A stretch of DNA of 64,000 nucleotides, taken from NCBI RefSeq assembly GCF_001742285.1, contig NZ_MIEK01000003.1, positions 1 through 64,000 on the forward strand. The letters run 5' to 3'. Under the pieces are notes generated by a model. That model saw only the letters and a program-made list of their open reading frames with translations. It ran no database searches and was not told the origin of the DNA. Shown piece by piece: positions 25,376-34,193 of this stretch. The number at the start of each line of letters is the position of its first letter. Within the stretch, counting starts at the first letter, position 1. The translations under genes were made by a program, and so were the position numbers. This stretch comes from Enterococcus rivorum. Its GTDB lineage: Bacteria; Bacillota; Bacilli; Lactobacillales; Enterococcaceae.

Positions 25376-25401
25376 GGAGTTACAAATGAGTGAGCATTCA
25401 T
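25353..25401. promoter_or_regulatory. Two operators of identical consensus, 33 bp apart
   Basis: ATGATTGTTCGTTCAT (25353-25368) and ATGAGTGAGCATTCAT (25386-25401) both fit ATGAnnGnnCnnTCAT. The first lies between -35 and -10 and the second just after the start site, so a bound repressor would block transcription. The length and symmetry suit a TetR- or ArsR-type regulator; none is encoded next to the gene. Confidence 0.6.
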
Positions 25402-25475
25402 TCGTTTTTCAAAAAAATGAAATAATATGCTGGACTTAAAAAAGTAAAGTGAGGAATAAGAAAGGGTGGGTATGA

Positions 25476-27422
25476 ATGGAAACAATCAATTCAAAGAAAT
25501 CGAGTCATAATCATGAACACGATCATGATCATCATGAAGGCCATAGTCACAGTCACGACCATGGGAATTCCGCTGTTATTTTATTTTTTGTAGGATTAGC
25601 CGCTTTTCTGGCCGCTTTTTTCCTGCAAGAAGGGTCTTTTTTACAAAATAGTTTGTTTGTAGGAGCAATGCTATTATCTGGTTATCATATTATTATTGAA
25701 GGAATCGGTGATACATTTAAGGAATCAAAAAGACAACGTAAGTTTGTACCAAATGTTCATATCTTGATGACCTTAGCAGCACTGGGAGCAACTTTTATTG
25801 GGAACTATGAAGAAGGCGCCTTGCTAATTTTGATTTTCGCAGCCGCTCACTTTCTTGAAGAATATGCAGAAGGACGTAGCAAAAGAGAAATTACCAACCT
25901 ATTGAAAATGAATCCCACTGAAGCTCGTTTGATTCAAGCAGATGGTAGTGTCAAAACAGTTGACGTTTCCGTGTTGAAAATCGGTGACAAGTTACAAGTC
26001 CTAAATGGCGATCAAATTGCGACAGATGGCGTTATTTTATCTGGAGTAACTTCTATTGATGAATCGTCAATTAATGGTGAAAGTATTCCTAGAGAAAAAA
26101 CAGTCGGAGATGAAGTTTTCGGGAGTACGATTAACGGAAATGGTACATTTACAATGGAAGTTACCAAAGATAGCAGTGATACACTTTTTGCAAAAATTCT
26201 TCAGTTAGTAAATCAATCGCAATCAAATTTATCTAAAACGGCTACTAGGATTCAAAAATTAGAGCCTTACTATGTCACTGCTGTTTTGATTATTGTCCCT
26301 ATTTTTATCTTGATGGGTCCCTCCGTATTTCAATGGTCTTGGGATGAAAGTATCTATCGCGGAATGGTTTTTCTGATTTCAGCTTCTCCTTGTGCATTGG
26401 CTGCTAGTGCAGTTCCAGCAACATTATCAGGGATTTCCAATTTAGCCAAACGGGGTGTACTGTTTAAAGGTGGCTCTTTCCTAGCAAATCTAGCTGGAAT
26501 TAAAGCAGTGGCTTTTGACAAGACAGGAACACTCACAACAGGGAAACCTTCCGTAACAGATTATTACTTTGAGAAAGAAAAAGGTGCTTCAGAGCAAGAG
26601 TGGATTGATATTGTCGTTGCGATGGAAAAAACAGCGAATCATCCTTTGGCAAATGCAATCTTAACAAAATTTACTGCTGAAAAAACGATAGCAATTGACG
26701 TAGAAAATAAAATTGGACATGGCTTAACAGCGGAATACGAAGGCCAAGTTTATCAAATTGGTAAGCCCGAAATCTTTAAAGCAGTAGATTCTGAGATTCA
26801 GGTGTTAAACCTTCGCTATTCTAAGGAAGGTAAAACAGTCATTTACTTTGCTAAAAACAATCAAGTAATCGGGTTAATCGCTATGATGGATGTTCCAAAT
26901 ACAAATTCTAAAGAAGTGATTAATTATTTGAAATCGCAAAATGTTCATACAACTATGATTACAGGCGATTCAGAGATTACAGGACAAGCAGTTGGAAACC
27001 TAATCGGCATTGATGAAGTAATTGGGAATGTTTTACCTGAAAATAAAGCAGCAATTGTTCAATCCTTGCAAGAAAAATATGGTACAGTCGCGATGTTAGG
27101 TGATGGTGTCAATGATGCACCAGCTTTAGTGACAGCTGATATTGGTGTAGCAATGGGCGATGGAACTGATATTGCAATTGATGTAGCGGATGCAGTTTTA
27201 ATGCAAAATGACTTAACAAAATTTAGCTATGCTTATAAAGTATCAAAAAGACTAGATCGAGTGGTTTGGCAAAACATTATCTTCTCCATGATGATTGTTG
27301 TTCTATTGGTTATTCTTAATATTTTAGGAAAAATGGATATAACCATTGGCGTAATTGCTCATGAAGGTAGTACCATTTTGGTCATATTAAATGGATTAAG
27401 ATTGCTTATTCCAACAAAATAG
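25476..27422 (+). CDS. P1B-4-type heavy-metal exporting ATPase with His-rich N-terminus
   Basis: A 648-residue P-type ATPase. The first 35 residues are a histidine-rich tail (SHNHEHDHDHHEGHSHSHDH) in place of a CxxC metal-binding domain. S304-P-C306 in the transmembrane metal site and HEGST in the last helix are the P1B-4 signature. D348 in DKTGT is phosphorylated; GDGVNDAPAL is the hinge motif. Characterised P1B-4 pumps (PfeT, FrvA, CtpD, CoaT) export Fe(II), Co(II) or Zn(II). Iron or cobalt/zinc efflux is therefore likely; the exact metal is not determinable. Confidence 0.88.
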   Translation: METINSKKSSHNHEHDHDHHEGHSHSHDHGNSAVILFFVGLAAFLAAFFLQEGSFLQNSLFVGAMLLSGYHIIIEGIGDTFKESKRQRKFVPNVHILMTLAALGATFIGNYEEGALLILIFAAAHFLEEYAEGRSKREITNLLKMNPTEARLIQADGSVKTVDVSVLKIGDKLQVLNGDQIATDGVILSGVTSIDESSINGESIPREKTVGDEVFGSTINGNGTFTMEVTKDSSDTLFAKILQLVNQSQSNLSKTATRIQKLEPYYVTAVLIIVPIFILMGPSVFQWSWDESIYRGMVFLISASPCALAASAVPATLSGISNLAKRGVLFKGGSFLANLAGIKAVAFDKTGTLTTGKPSVTDYYFEKEKGASEQEWIDIVVAMEKTANHPLANAILTKFTAEKTIAIDVENKIGHGLTAEYEGQVYQIGKPEIFKAVDSEIQVLNLRYSKEGKTVIYFAKNNQVIGLIAMMDVPNTNSKEVINYLKSQNVHTTMITGDSEITGQAVGNLIGIDEVIGNVLPENKAAIVQSLQEKYGTVAMLGDGVNDAPALVTADIGVAMGDGTDIAIDVADAVLMQNDLTKFSYAYKVSKRLDRVVWQNIIFSMMIVVLLVILNILGKMDITIGVIAHEGSTILVILNGLRLLIPTK

Positions 27423-27441
27423 ATGTATGGATTCTAATAAG

Positions 27442-27497
27442 ATACTATTAAATCAAGGAGATTTACCTTGGTTTAATAGTATTTTTAATTTTTTTAA
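27442..27497 (+). terminator. Strong terminator after the metal ATPase
   Basis: ATACTATTAAA.CAAGG pairs with CCTTG.TTTAATAGTAT and TTTTTAATTTTTTT follows. Confidence 0.85.
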
Positions 27498-27528
27498 AAT
27501 AGCACTGACAGATCATGATGTATAACTG

Positions 27529-27611
27529 AAAAAAAAGACCCGCCTTTTGGGGAAAGGCGGGAAAGGAGTTAAAAATGAAAAAGTGTTTTGTTAGGGTTGT
27601 TTTGTTGGTAT
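27529..27611 (-). ncRNA. Sibling small RNA, copy A
   Basis: About 83 nt on the minus strand, from near 27611 to the T-run at 27529-27536. It carries a conserved CAACCCTAAC segment, then TTTTAACTCCTTTCC, complementary to AAAGGAG Shine-Dalgarno sequences. It ends in a 9-bp terminator stem CCCGCCTTT/AAAGGCGGG. Compared with copy B it differs at a single base, and from copy C by one T. The opposite strand has an 18-codon ORF (MKKCFVRVVLLVCLYNTS) after AAAGGAG, but promoter, terminator and conservation limits fit the RNA better. Confidence 0.75.
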
Positions 27612-27614
27612 GTC

Positions 27615-27648
27615 TATATAATACAAGCTAATTGTGATGAAAGTGTGA
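27615..27648 (-). promoter_or_regulatory. Promoter of sRNA copy A with 11-nt-spaced direct repeat
   Basis: On the minus strand TCACACTTTCA and TCACAATTAGC (27648-27627) repeat TCACA at an 11-nt interval where a -35 would be. TATTATATA forms the -10 (27623-27615). There is no good -35, which suggests activation by an OmpR-family response regulator. Confidence 0.6.
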
Positions 27649-27808
27649 TTATTTCATCTCTATTTTGCAAATTTTTTCTAAAGATAATCTTTCCTGTGCT
27701 TTATTATAAAAAAAGACCACTTAGATTGTTGCAACTTCAGATGGCAATAATCTCTACTGATATATTCTTTTAATCGAAGCTATAATGAACTTAAGCGGAG
27801 GTGAGGAA

Positions 27809-29890
27809 ATGAAAGAACGAACGATCCAGATTATTAAATATTTTATCAGTAATCAAGAAGACGTCACATTTCAACAACTTTCCAAGGAATTTCAAGTGAG
27901 TGCAAGAACGCTTAGAAATGAAGTCAATAAAATTAACGACTTTTTAGCTCAACGAAAAATAGGTTCAATCAAAAACGAACGAGGAAAAGGATTAAAACTA
28001 ATAACCGACACTGAAAAGAAATCAGAATTGTTAACGGTATTTGAAGAATGGTCAGAGTTTATTTATTTTACACCAGAAGAACGACTATTTGATTTAATTT
28101 TAGCCAGTGGTTTGGGAAAACAGGCAACCTATTTATATGCCAAAGAAGCTGACTATCAAGTGTCTAAAAGTACCTTAGACGATGATATGCGAAGAGTGCG
28201 GCAATTGTTATACAAATACAGTATCGATATTGTTAGCATCCCCAAGCAAGGCCTTGTGTTAAGTGGCGGAGAACGAACTATACGAACGATGCTATTTGAT
28301 ATTATTGTAAAATTTATTGGCCTTGTTGATTACCAGCAAAATGAAGTAGATGAAAGTATTTTGGATAAAATTTTATTTACTTACATCCCTAGAAAAACTT
28401 TTTACCAATTAGATGAAATTTATAATCGGAAGATTTCTGCTTGGGAGGAAAATATCTATCGCAAACAGGTTTTAATGTTTACAGCTATTTGGGTGAGTCG
28501 TTTCAATTTAGGGAATACCATTGCTGATACTTTATCAGAAAATGCTATTTTTAATGAATCAGAAATTCTAGATTTTGTGGATGCAGTAATGATAGAGTTC
28601 AAGTTGATTTGTTCTTTGAATGAACGGAAATATATTGCTTTTATCCTTGAAAGTTTTAACAAAAAAGATATGAACAATTCCATTGAGTGGGTTCAAGCCC
28701 AATTGTTGACCATCCAATTGATTCAGCATGTAGAAAAAGAAACGAAGATCCCTTTTAGTCGTAGAGAAGAACGATTATACGAAGGTTTATATAAGCATTT
28801 AACAGGTTTATTGCATCGAATGAAAACCAACTTTCAAGTATTTAATCCTCTTACAGAAAATATTGCCAGTAGTTATCCGGAAATTTATGAAGCCGTAGTT
28901 CGTTTTGCTCCTACGATTGAAGAGATAGTCAAAAATGAAATTACTCAGGATGAGCTGGCTTTTTTAGCGATTTATTTTTCTACTTCGGAAAGTCGAATCA
29001 ATCAAGAATTAGAATATATTTTTAAAGTAGCAGTAGTTTGTAATCATGGAACAGCAACTGCTCATTTATTAGCAGAAAATTTGAAGGAGCTATTCTCGGT
29101 TGAAGTGATTGCGATTTTAAGCTCGAGGGAGTTAACCGTCTTGAAGAAAATGGATGTTGATTTATTATTTTCAACGGTTCGCTTGGAACAAAAAACGTTA
29201 CCAACCTTATTGCTGAACCCAATTCTACTTGAGAAAGATAAGCGGAGAATCAAAGAATTTTTAATAGAATACCAACATCTCCGCCGTGTTGTTAATGAAC
29301 CAAGAAATGGAACAAGTTTATTGTTTTCGCTATTAGGAATTATCGAAGCAAGTGGTGGTACAGTTACCAAAGAAGTATATCAAAAAGTTGAACAAACCTT
29401 TAAAAATCATCAACTTAAAATCAATCAAGAGGAGATACAACCTATGCTAGAAGATGTATTAAATGAATCTGGGATACTTTTGAACGTCCCAGCTACAAAC
29501 TGGGAACAAGCTATTGAGAAGGTAGCGACACCTTTAATTACGGCTAAAGTTATTGAACCAAAATATGTAACCGCTATGATTGCCTCTTTAAATGAATTTG
29601 GGCCATATATTGTGATTGGAAAAAATCTGGCATTGGCTCATGCAAGACCAGAAGATGGGGTGAAAGAATTAGGGATTAGTGTTATGACCTTAGAACATCC
29701 GATTATTTTTGGTCATGAAGAAAACGATCCAGTAAAAATTATTTTTTGCTTAGCAGCTGTTGATAGCTACTCACATTTAAATATTATGAAAGACATAGTG
29801 GCTTTAATTCACGATGAAGAGAAGATTAAGCTTTTGACCGAAGCCACAACAACGAGTGAGTTTCAGAAAATACTCTATCAAAGCCGATAG
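27809..29890 (+). CDS. PRD-containing transcriptional regulator with EIIB and EIIA domains (MtlR/ManR type)
   Basis: A 693-residue activator or antiterminator-like regulator: N-terminal helix-turn-helix (FQQLSKEFQVSARTLRNEVNKI), a second HTH region, two PRDs (about 170-380), an EIIB-like domain (VVCNHGTATAHLL) and a C-terminal fructose/mannitol-type EIIA domain with the histidine in LALAHARPEDG. PTS phosphorylation of the PRDs and EII domains sets its activity. ATG 27809 is chosen because GGAGGTGAGGAA directly precedes it; an ATG at 27785 lacks a site. It heads the PTS operon. Confidence 0.88.
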   Translation: MKERTIQIIKYFISNQEDVTFQQLSKEFQVSARTLRNEVNKINDFLAQRKIGSIKNERGKGLKLITDTEKKSELLTVFEEWSEFIYFTPEERLFDLILASGLGKQATYLYAKEADYQVSKSTLDDDMRRVRQLLYKYSIDIVSIPKQGLVLSGGERTIRTMLFDIIVKFIGLVDYQQNEVDESILDKILFTYIPRKTFYQLDEIYNRKISAWEENIYRKQVLMFTAIWVSRFNLGNTIADTLSENAIFNESEILDFVDAVMIEFKLICSLNERKYIAFILESFNKKDMNNSIEWVQAQLLTIQLIQHVEKETKIPFSRREERLYEGLYKHLTGLLHRMKTNFQVFNPLTENIASSYPEIYEAVVRFAPTIEEIVKNEITQDELAFLAIYFSTSESRINQELEYIFKVAVVCNHGTATAHLLAENLKELFSVEVIAILSSRELTVLKKMDVDLLFSTVRLEQKTLPTLLLNPILLEKDKRRIKEFLIEYQHLRRVVNEPRNGTSLLFSLLGIIEASGGTVTKEVYQKVEQTFKNHQLKINQEEIQPMLEDVLNESGILLNVPATNWEQAIEKVATPLITAKVIEPKYVTAMIASLNEFGPYIVIGKNLALAHARPEDGVKELGISVMTLEHPIIFGHEENDPVKIIFCLAAVDSYSHLNIMKDIVALIHDEEKIKLLTEATTTSEFQKILYQSR

Positions 29891-29974
29891 CAGGGAGAGA
29901 GGGAGGAGTTTCCATGTTGTAAAAGAAATAGTTGCTGTTATTTTGGTAGTTGATAAGTGAAGAGGAGGATAAAA

Positions 29975-30280
29975 ATGAAAAAGTTGAATATTTTATTTGT
30001 ATGTGGCGCAGGTTTAGGTAGTAGTTTTGCCGCCCAGATGTCAACAGAAGATGTTTTAACAACATTAGGAATAGAAGCTAACTTAGATCACACAGATATT
30101 TCATCCGCCGTTTCGATGAAATCAGATTTGATTATTACCGCAGAAAATTTCCGTTCGCAGTTTGAAAAATATGCTATTGATGAAAGCAAGACAACCATTA
30201 TGTATCTGAAAAACATTGTTTCTAAAGTAGAAATTGAAGCAAAAATAACCCCTATTTTAAAAGAAAAAGGACTCATTTAA
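29975..30280 (+). CDS. PTS EIIB component, ascorbate (UlaB/SgaB) type
   Basis: A 101-residue PTS_IIB protein with the phosphorylatable cysteine and P-loop in FVCGAGLGSSF. It passes phosphate from EIIA to the incoming sugar. The ATG at 29975 follows GAGGAGG. It pairs with the EIIC encoded 23 bases downstream. No free EIIA gene is in the operon. Confidence 0.88.
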   Translation: MKKLNILFVCGAGLGSSFAAQMSTEDVLTTLGIEANLDHTDISSAVSMKSDLIITAENFRSQFEKYAIDESKTTIMYLKNIVSKVEIEAKITPILKEKGLI

Positions 30281-30303
30281 AAACATAAAAAAGGAGCATA
30301 AAC

Positions 30304-31593
30304 ATGGGCATTGTAAACTTTATTATTGATAATATTTTGACAGAAGCTTCTATTACAATTAGTTTAATTGCTTTACTTGGTTTGTCTTTACAGAAAAAAT
30401 CTTTTGGACAAATTATTTCGGGAACCTTTAAAACGTTGTTGGGTTTTCAAGTCTTAAGTGCTGGGTCAGGAATTATTGTTGGTAGTTTAATTTATTTTGG
30501 CGAGATTTTTACTAAAGGATTTGCTATGCAGGGAATTATTCCTTCAATCGAAGCTATCAACGGCCAAGCAATGAATGAACTTGGCTTAGGTAGCGATATT
30601 GCGCTGACGTTCTTAGCAATCTTTATTTTTAATATTTTAATCGCACGGTTTACAAAGTGGAAATATATTTTCTTAACGGGACAAGCAATTTTATGGATGG
30701 CTACGATGACAACAGTTTTTGGTTATTTTGCAGGGTTAAGAGGAGTTCTACTAATTATTGTTGGTGGGCTTGTAGGAGGGATTTTTGCTGTTGCAATGCC
30801 AGCTATTGCACAACCTATTATTCGAAAAGTTACTGGTTCCAACGATATTGCTTTAGGTCATTTTTGTACAATTGGTTATATGTTTGAAGCAGGAGTAGCC
30901 TATGTTTTTGGCGAAAAAGGAGCAAAGAAAAAATCAATTGAAGAGATTAAACTCCCAAAAGCATTTGAATTTCTACAAGATACTTATTTGTCATTAATGG
31001 TTGTTATGGTGCCACTATTTGTTATTACGGCAGCTTTTGCAGGATCAGAATTTGGATCAGAATTATCTGGTTCGCAAAACTATTTAATGTTTGCCTTTAT
31101 CCAGTCGATTCAATTTGTTGTTGGGGTTTATGTATTACTAGCAGGTGTTCGTCTATTACTTGGGGAAATTGTCCCAGCCTTCCGAGGAATAGCCATGAAA
31201 ATTGTTCCAAATGCAATCCCCGCTTTGGATTGTCCAGTCTTTTTCCCATATAGTCCTAATGCCGTTATTTTAGGTTTTATTACAACGACGATTGGTTCTG
31301 TGATTGCGATGTTTGTTTTACCAACATTTGGTTTAGCGATGATTTTACCAGGAATGTTAACGAACTTTTTTGCTGGAGGAACAGCGGGAATTTTCGGGAA
31401 TCAAGTAGGCGGTCGCCGGGGTGCGATTATTGGTGGAATTGCGCATGGATTTTTCATTACGCTATTGCCGGCGTTACTAGTGACTATTTTTAATAGTATG
31501 GGCTTCATTAACGCTACAGCGACAGATGTCGATACAATCATGGCAGCGTTACTTTACGCGTGGATTCTTAGTCCAATTCTAAAAGCGATTTAA
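30304..31593 (+). CDS. PTS EIIC permease, ascorbate (UlaA/SgaT) family
   Basis: A 429-residue membrane permease with about 11 hydrophobic segments; GFQVLSAGSGIIVGSL and the conserved PAIAQPIIRKVTGSNDIALGH pattern near residue 165 are typical of the UlaA family. The natural substrate may be ascorbate or another sugar acid/pentitol; the downstream aldolase and kinases argue against a standard ula pathway, since ulaD, ulaE and ulaF homologues are missing. Confidence 0.87.
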   Translation: MGIVNFIIDNILTEASITISLIALLGLSLQKKSFGQIISGTFKTLLGFQVLSAGSGIIVGSLIYFGEIFTKGFAMQGIIPSIEAINGQAMNELGLGSDIALTFLAIFIFNILIARFTKWKYIFLTGQAILWMATMTTVFGYFAGLRGVLLIIVGGLVGGIFAVAMPAIAQPIIRKVTGSNDIALGHFCTIGYMFEAGVAYVFGEKGAKKKSIEEIKLPKAFEFLQDTYLSLMVVMVPLFVITAAFAGSEFGSELSGSQNYLMFAFIQSIQFVVGVYVLLAGVRLLLGEIVPAFRGIAMKIVPNAIPALDCPVFFPYSPNAVILGFITTTIGSVIAMFVLPTFGLAMILPGMLTNFFAGGTAGIFGNQVGGRRGAIIGGIAHGFFITLLPALLVTIFNSMGFINATATDVDTIMAALLYAWILSPILKAI

Positions 31594-31614
31594 GAGAAAA
31601 GGAGCAGTCATCCT

Positions 31615-32022
31615 ATGTTAAATTTCTTTAAAAAGAGACCAAAAAAGGAAACGCAAGAATTAGAAAAAAAAGAATTAACCGATGAAGAAAAAAAGGTACG
31701 ACAAGAACAAATTTTGGAAAAAGAAAAGGAACTTCAAATTTATTTAGAAAGGGACCATCAAGAAGCTAAAATACTGGCTAAAGTCTATGAAGAATTAGGT
31801 GTTTTACAATCGGAACTAGATGTAGAGGCTTCAATCGTCAGTTTAGAAAAAAGTTTTTCCTACAAGCCATCAATTGGAGAGGGCTATAAAATATTAATGA
31901 ACCTTTACAATAAAAAACGTTCTGAAGCTGCGTATGCTGGTGATGATGAGGGGATTGATCAATGGATGGGAAAAATGGATGAGTTAAGACAAATAGCAAG
32001 AAACTATACAATTAGTGGCTAA
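31615..32022 (+). CDS. Hypothetical helical protein of the PTS operon
   Basis: A 135-residue, highly charged helical protein with a lysine/glutamate-rich N-terminal coiled coil and a C-terminal TPR-like stretch (LGVLQSELDVEASIVSLEKSF...YKILMNLYNKKR). No signal peptide. I do not recognise the family. A good AAAGGAG precedes the ATG, and it sits between the permease and aldolase genes. Confidence 0.7.
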   Translation: MLNFFKKRPKKETQELEKKELTDEEKKVRQEQILEKEKELQIYLERDHQEAKILAKVYEELGVLQSELDVEASIVSLEKSFSYKPSIGEGYKILMNLYNKKRSEAAYAGDDEGIDQWMGKMDELRQIARNYTISG

Positions 32023-32043
32023 AATAGAAAAGGGAGTTTACTT

Positions 32044-32910
32044 ATGTATACAACATTGAAACAGGTAACAAATCAAGCTGAAAAACTAAATTTTACAGTG
32101 GGCGCTTTTAATGCTCATAACTTAGAGATGCTTCCTGAAATGATTCGTGGAGCGAAAGAAATGGGGGCACCGATTATTATTCAAACCAGTGTTGATACAG
32201 CAAAATACATTGGGATGAGTGTTTTAGTAGCAGTAGTCAAGGAAATAGCAGAAACAGAAATGGTAGATGCGGTGTTACACTTAGATCATGCGAGAGACTT
32301 TGAAGATATTAAAGAAGCAATCGATAGTGGATATACATCAGTGATGTTTGACGGTTCACATTTACCTTTTAAAGAAAATATTTTGAAAACCCAAGCAGTC
32401 GTAAAATATGCTCATCAACAGGGGGTCAGCGTGGAGGGGGAGTTAGGAACGATTGGTGGAACAGAAGAAGGGATTCATGTTGACGAAAACGATAAAGTCT
32501 ATACCGAGCCAGAGGATGCTGTACAATTTGTTGAAGCAACAGGAGTTGATGCTCTAGCAATTGCGATTGGGACAAATCACGGACAATTTAAAAGTAAAAC
32601 GGAGGTCAATATTCCATTATTAAAAGAGATTAATGCTGTAGTAGAGGTTCCACTAGTGATTCATGGTGGCACTGGAGTAAAAGAAGAAGACTACCCAGAA
32701 CTCATTAACAATGGCATTCGGAAATTTAATGTGGGAACTGAATTACTTGTAAATTGGACGAGTACTGCGAAAGAATCATTTGGAGAAACAGCCATAAATA
32801 CATCATTGCGTCACAATGTTATTCCTGCTAATGAACGGGTCAAAGCGATTGTCAAAAATAAAATCAAGCTTTTTATGAACTTAAATAGTCCAACGAATCT
32901 GGGTGTATAG
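32044..32910 (+). CDS. Class II ketose-bisphosphate aldolase (GatY/KbaY/FbaA family)
   Basis: Zinc-dependent aldolase of 288 residues cleaving a ketose bisphosphate to dihydroxyacetone phosphate plus an aldehyde. HLDHARD carries the catalytic Asp and a zinc His; SVMFDGSHLPFKEN, VEGELGTIGG and VIHGGTGV are class II signatures. Probably specific for tagatose-, fructose- or another ketose-phosphate derived from the PTS substrate; stereochemistry cannot be read from the sequence. Confidence 0.88.
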   Translation: MYTTLKQVTNQAEKLNFTVGAFNAHNLEMLPEMIRGAKEMGAPIIIQTSVDTAKYIGMSVLVAVVKEIAETEMVDAVLHLDHARDFEDIKEAIDSGYTSVMFDGSHLPFKENILKTQAVVKYAHQQGVSVEGELGTIGGTEEGIHVDENDKVYTEPEDAVQFVEATGVDALAIAIGTNHGQFKSKTEVNIPLLKEINAVVEVPLVIHGGTGVKEEDYPELINNGIRKFNVGTELLVNWTSTAKESFGETAINTSLRHNVIPANERVKAIVKNKIKLFMNLNSPTNLGV

Positions 32911-32912
32911 CA

Positions 32913-33518
32913 ATGAAGCGAACGTTACTCTTGTTAGCGGGACCGCCAGCAACAGGAAAAACCTACCTTATTTCTAAAATGAGACGAGTGATTCCAGATT
33001 TTTTCTTAATTACACCAGATGAAATTAAAGAAATGTATGCTGATAGATTTGGCTTTGATAATTTAAAAGAAAAAGCTGATTTAGAGCTAGAAGTTTGGCA
33101 GTTTTACTATTCTATTTTAGACCAGTATATGACAGCAGGAAAAAAAGTGATTGTTACAGAATATCCATTTAGTGAAAAACAAAAACCTAAATTGAAAATA
33201 CTAGCAGAAAGACATGACTATCAAGTGATTACGATTCGACTGGTAGCAGATTTTGACGTCTTATGGCAAAGACGACAATTGAGAGATCAGGAACAGGAAC
33301 GCCATCTTAGTCATATAATGAGTCATTATCAAGCGGGAGATTGTTTACTTGAGCGAGCAAAAGCGGATAATCATATTAGTAAGGCCGACTTTGCAGAGAT
33401 AATTGCTAAAAGGAAATACAATGAATTTCAGTTAGGGGAACTTTTTGAAGTAGAAGTAAGTGATTTTTCAAAAGTCAATTATGAGGAGTTACTAGAGCAA
33501 ATAAAAAATGAGATATAA
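32913..33518 (+). CDS. P-loop kinase-like protein
   Basis: A 201-residue P-loop NTPase with the Walker A GPPATGKTY at the N-terminus, an aspartate-rich segment (FLITPDEIK), and a C-terminal RRQLRDQEQERH lid-like region. It resembles AAA_33/zeta-like small-molecule kinases. Directly after the aldolase gene (two bases), so probably a sugar kinase of the same pathway. The substrate is unknown. Confidence 0.75.
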   Translation: MKRTLLLLAGPPATGKTYLISKMRRVIPDFFLITPDEIKEMYADRFGFDNLKEKADLELEVWQFYYSILDQYMTAGKKVIVTEYPFSEKQKPKLKILAERHDYQVITIRLVADFDVLWQRRQLRDQEQERHLSHIMSHYQAGDCLLERAKADNHISKADFAEIIAKRKYNEFQLGELFEVEVSDFSKVNYEELLEQIKNEI

Positions 33519-33559
33519 TTAATGTTGTATAAACTAGATTAAACTATTCTGATCTTTCA

Positions 33560-33770
33560 ATTGAAAAAAAGGCAACTAGGCTCCACTACCAGCAGCTATT
33601 GCGAGTGAAAAACCGTGGAACCGCTCTGAGCCCAAAGGTCAGGTCTCAGAGCTTCCAAGCTTCAAATTTGAGCTAAATAAATGGCAAGCTCAAGTAATTC
33701 ACATTGGCTTCTGGTCACGGTTACTGGTAATAACTGCTGTTTCTTCGGAAGCAACCCTTATTTGAAAACT
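33560..33770. ncRNA. Folded element, candidate structured RNA or small non-autonomous repeat
   Basis: No ORF, yet strong nested complementarity: outer AGCAGCTATT with AATAACTGCT, then AACCGTG with CACGGTT, enclosing a GGAA..GCTCTGAG/CTCAGAGC.TTCC hairpin and an AGCT.CAAATTTG.AGCT hairpin. A GTTTC-TTCG-GAAGC tetraloop lies at the right. It is flanked by the 10-bp direct repeats GATTAAACTA (33537-33546 and 33771-33780). A run of seven T at its left end on the minus strand could terminate a minus transcript. It matches no Rfam class I can recall; strand is uncertain. Confidence 0.5.
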
Positions 33771-33948
33771 GATTAAACTAGAGGAAAAAACTTTGTTTCG
33801 TTTTTTTTGTTTATGCAACTCTTATGATGAAATATATATAAGGGAAAGTCAAAAAAAGGGGGGGATTCTGTGAATCTTTTATCTATATAAGACAAATAGA
33901 CAAACGAAACGACCTTTAAACTTTCTTAAGCAAATAAAGATAAAATCA

Positions 33949-33982
33949 TCACATTTTTATCACATTTAGCTTGTATTATATA
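33949..33982 (+). promoter_or_regulatory. Promoter of sRNA copy B with 11-nt-spaced direct repeat
   Basis: TCACATTTTTA (33949-33959) and TCACATTTAGC (33960-33970) lie immediately before TTG and the -10 TATTATATA (33974-33982). Same geometry as copies A and C. Confidence 0.65.
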
Positions 33983-33985
33983 GAC

Positions 33986-34068
33986 ATACTAACAAAACAA
34001 CCCTAACAAAACACTTTTTCATTTTTAACTCCTTTCCCGCCTTTCCCCAAAAGGCGGGTCTTTTTTTT
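33986..34068 (+). ncRNA. Sibling small RNA, copy B
   Basis: About 83 nt from near 33986 to the T-run at 34061-34068, with the stem CCCGCCTTT (34036-34044)/AAAGGCGGG (34050-34058). The unpaired TTTTTAACTCCTTT before the stem is complementary to a Shine-Dalgarno sequence. It differs from copy A by a single C/T change near its 5' end. It lies between the P-loop kinase and ROK genes. Confidence 0.78.
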
Positions 34069-34193
34069 GGTAGACTACAGAGGCTATTTTTCGTAGTGAA
34101 CAGAGTTTTTTTATCAAATAGGAGTAAATCAATGGTAATATAGAGGCAACAAAGCGAAAAAAAAATCATTGATTTTTTTAGATAGGAGAAAAG

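Noticed and set aside
27555-27629. 18-codon ORF MKKCFVRVVLLVCLYNTS present in all three repeats
   Set aside because: The conserved block starts and ends with promoter repeats and terminator of the opposite strand, so the RNA explains the conservation; the peptide could not be excluded completely.
33560-33770. Folded element interpreted as 6S RNA, RNase P RNA, tmRNA or SRP RNA
   Set aside because: None of the diagnostic sequences of these RNAs is present and the fold is branched, not the rod expected for 6S RNA.
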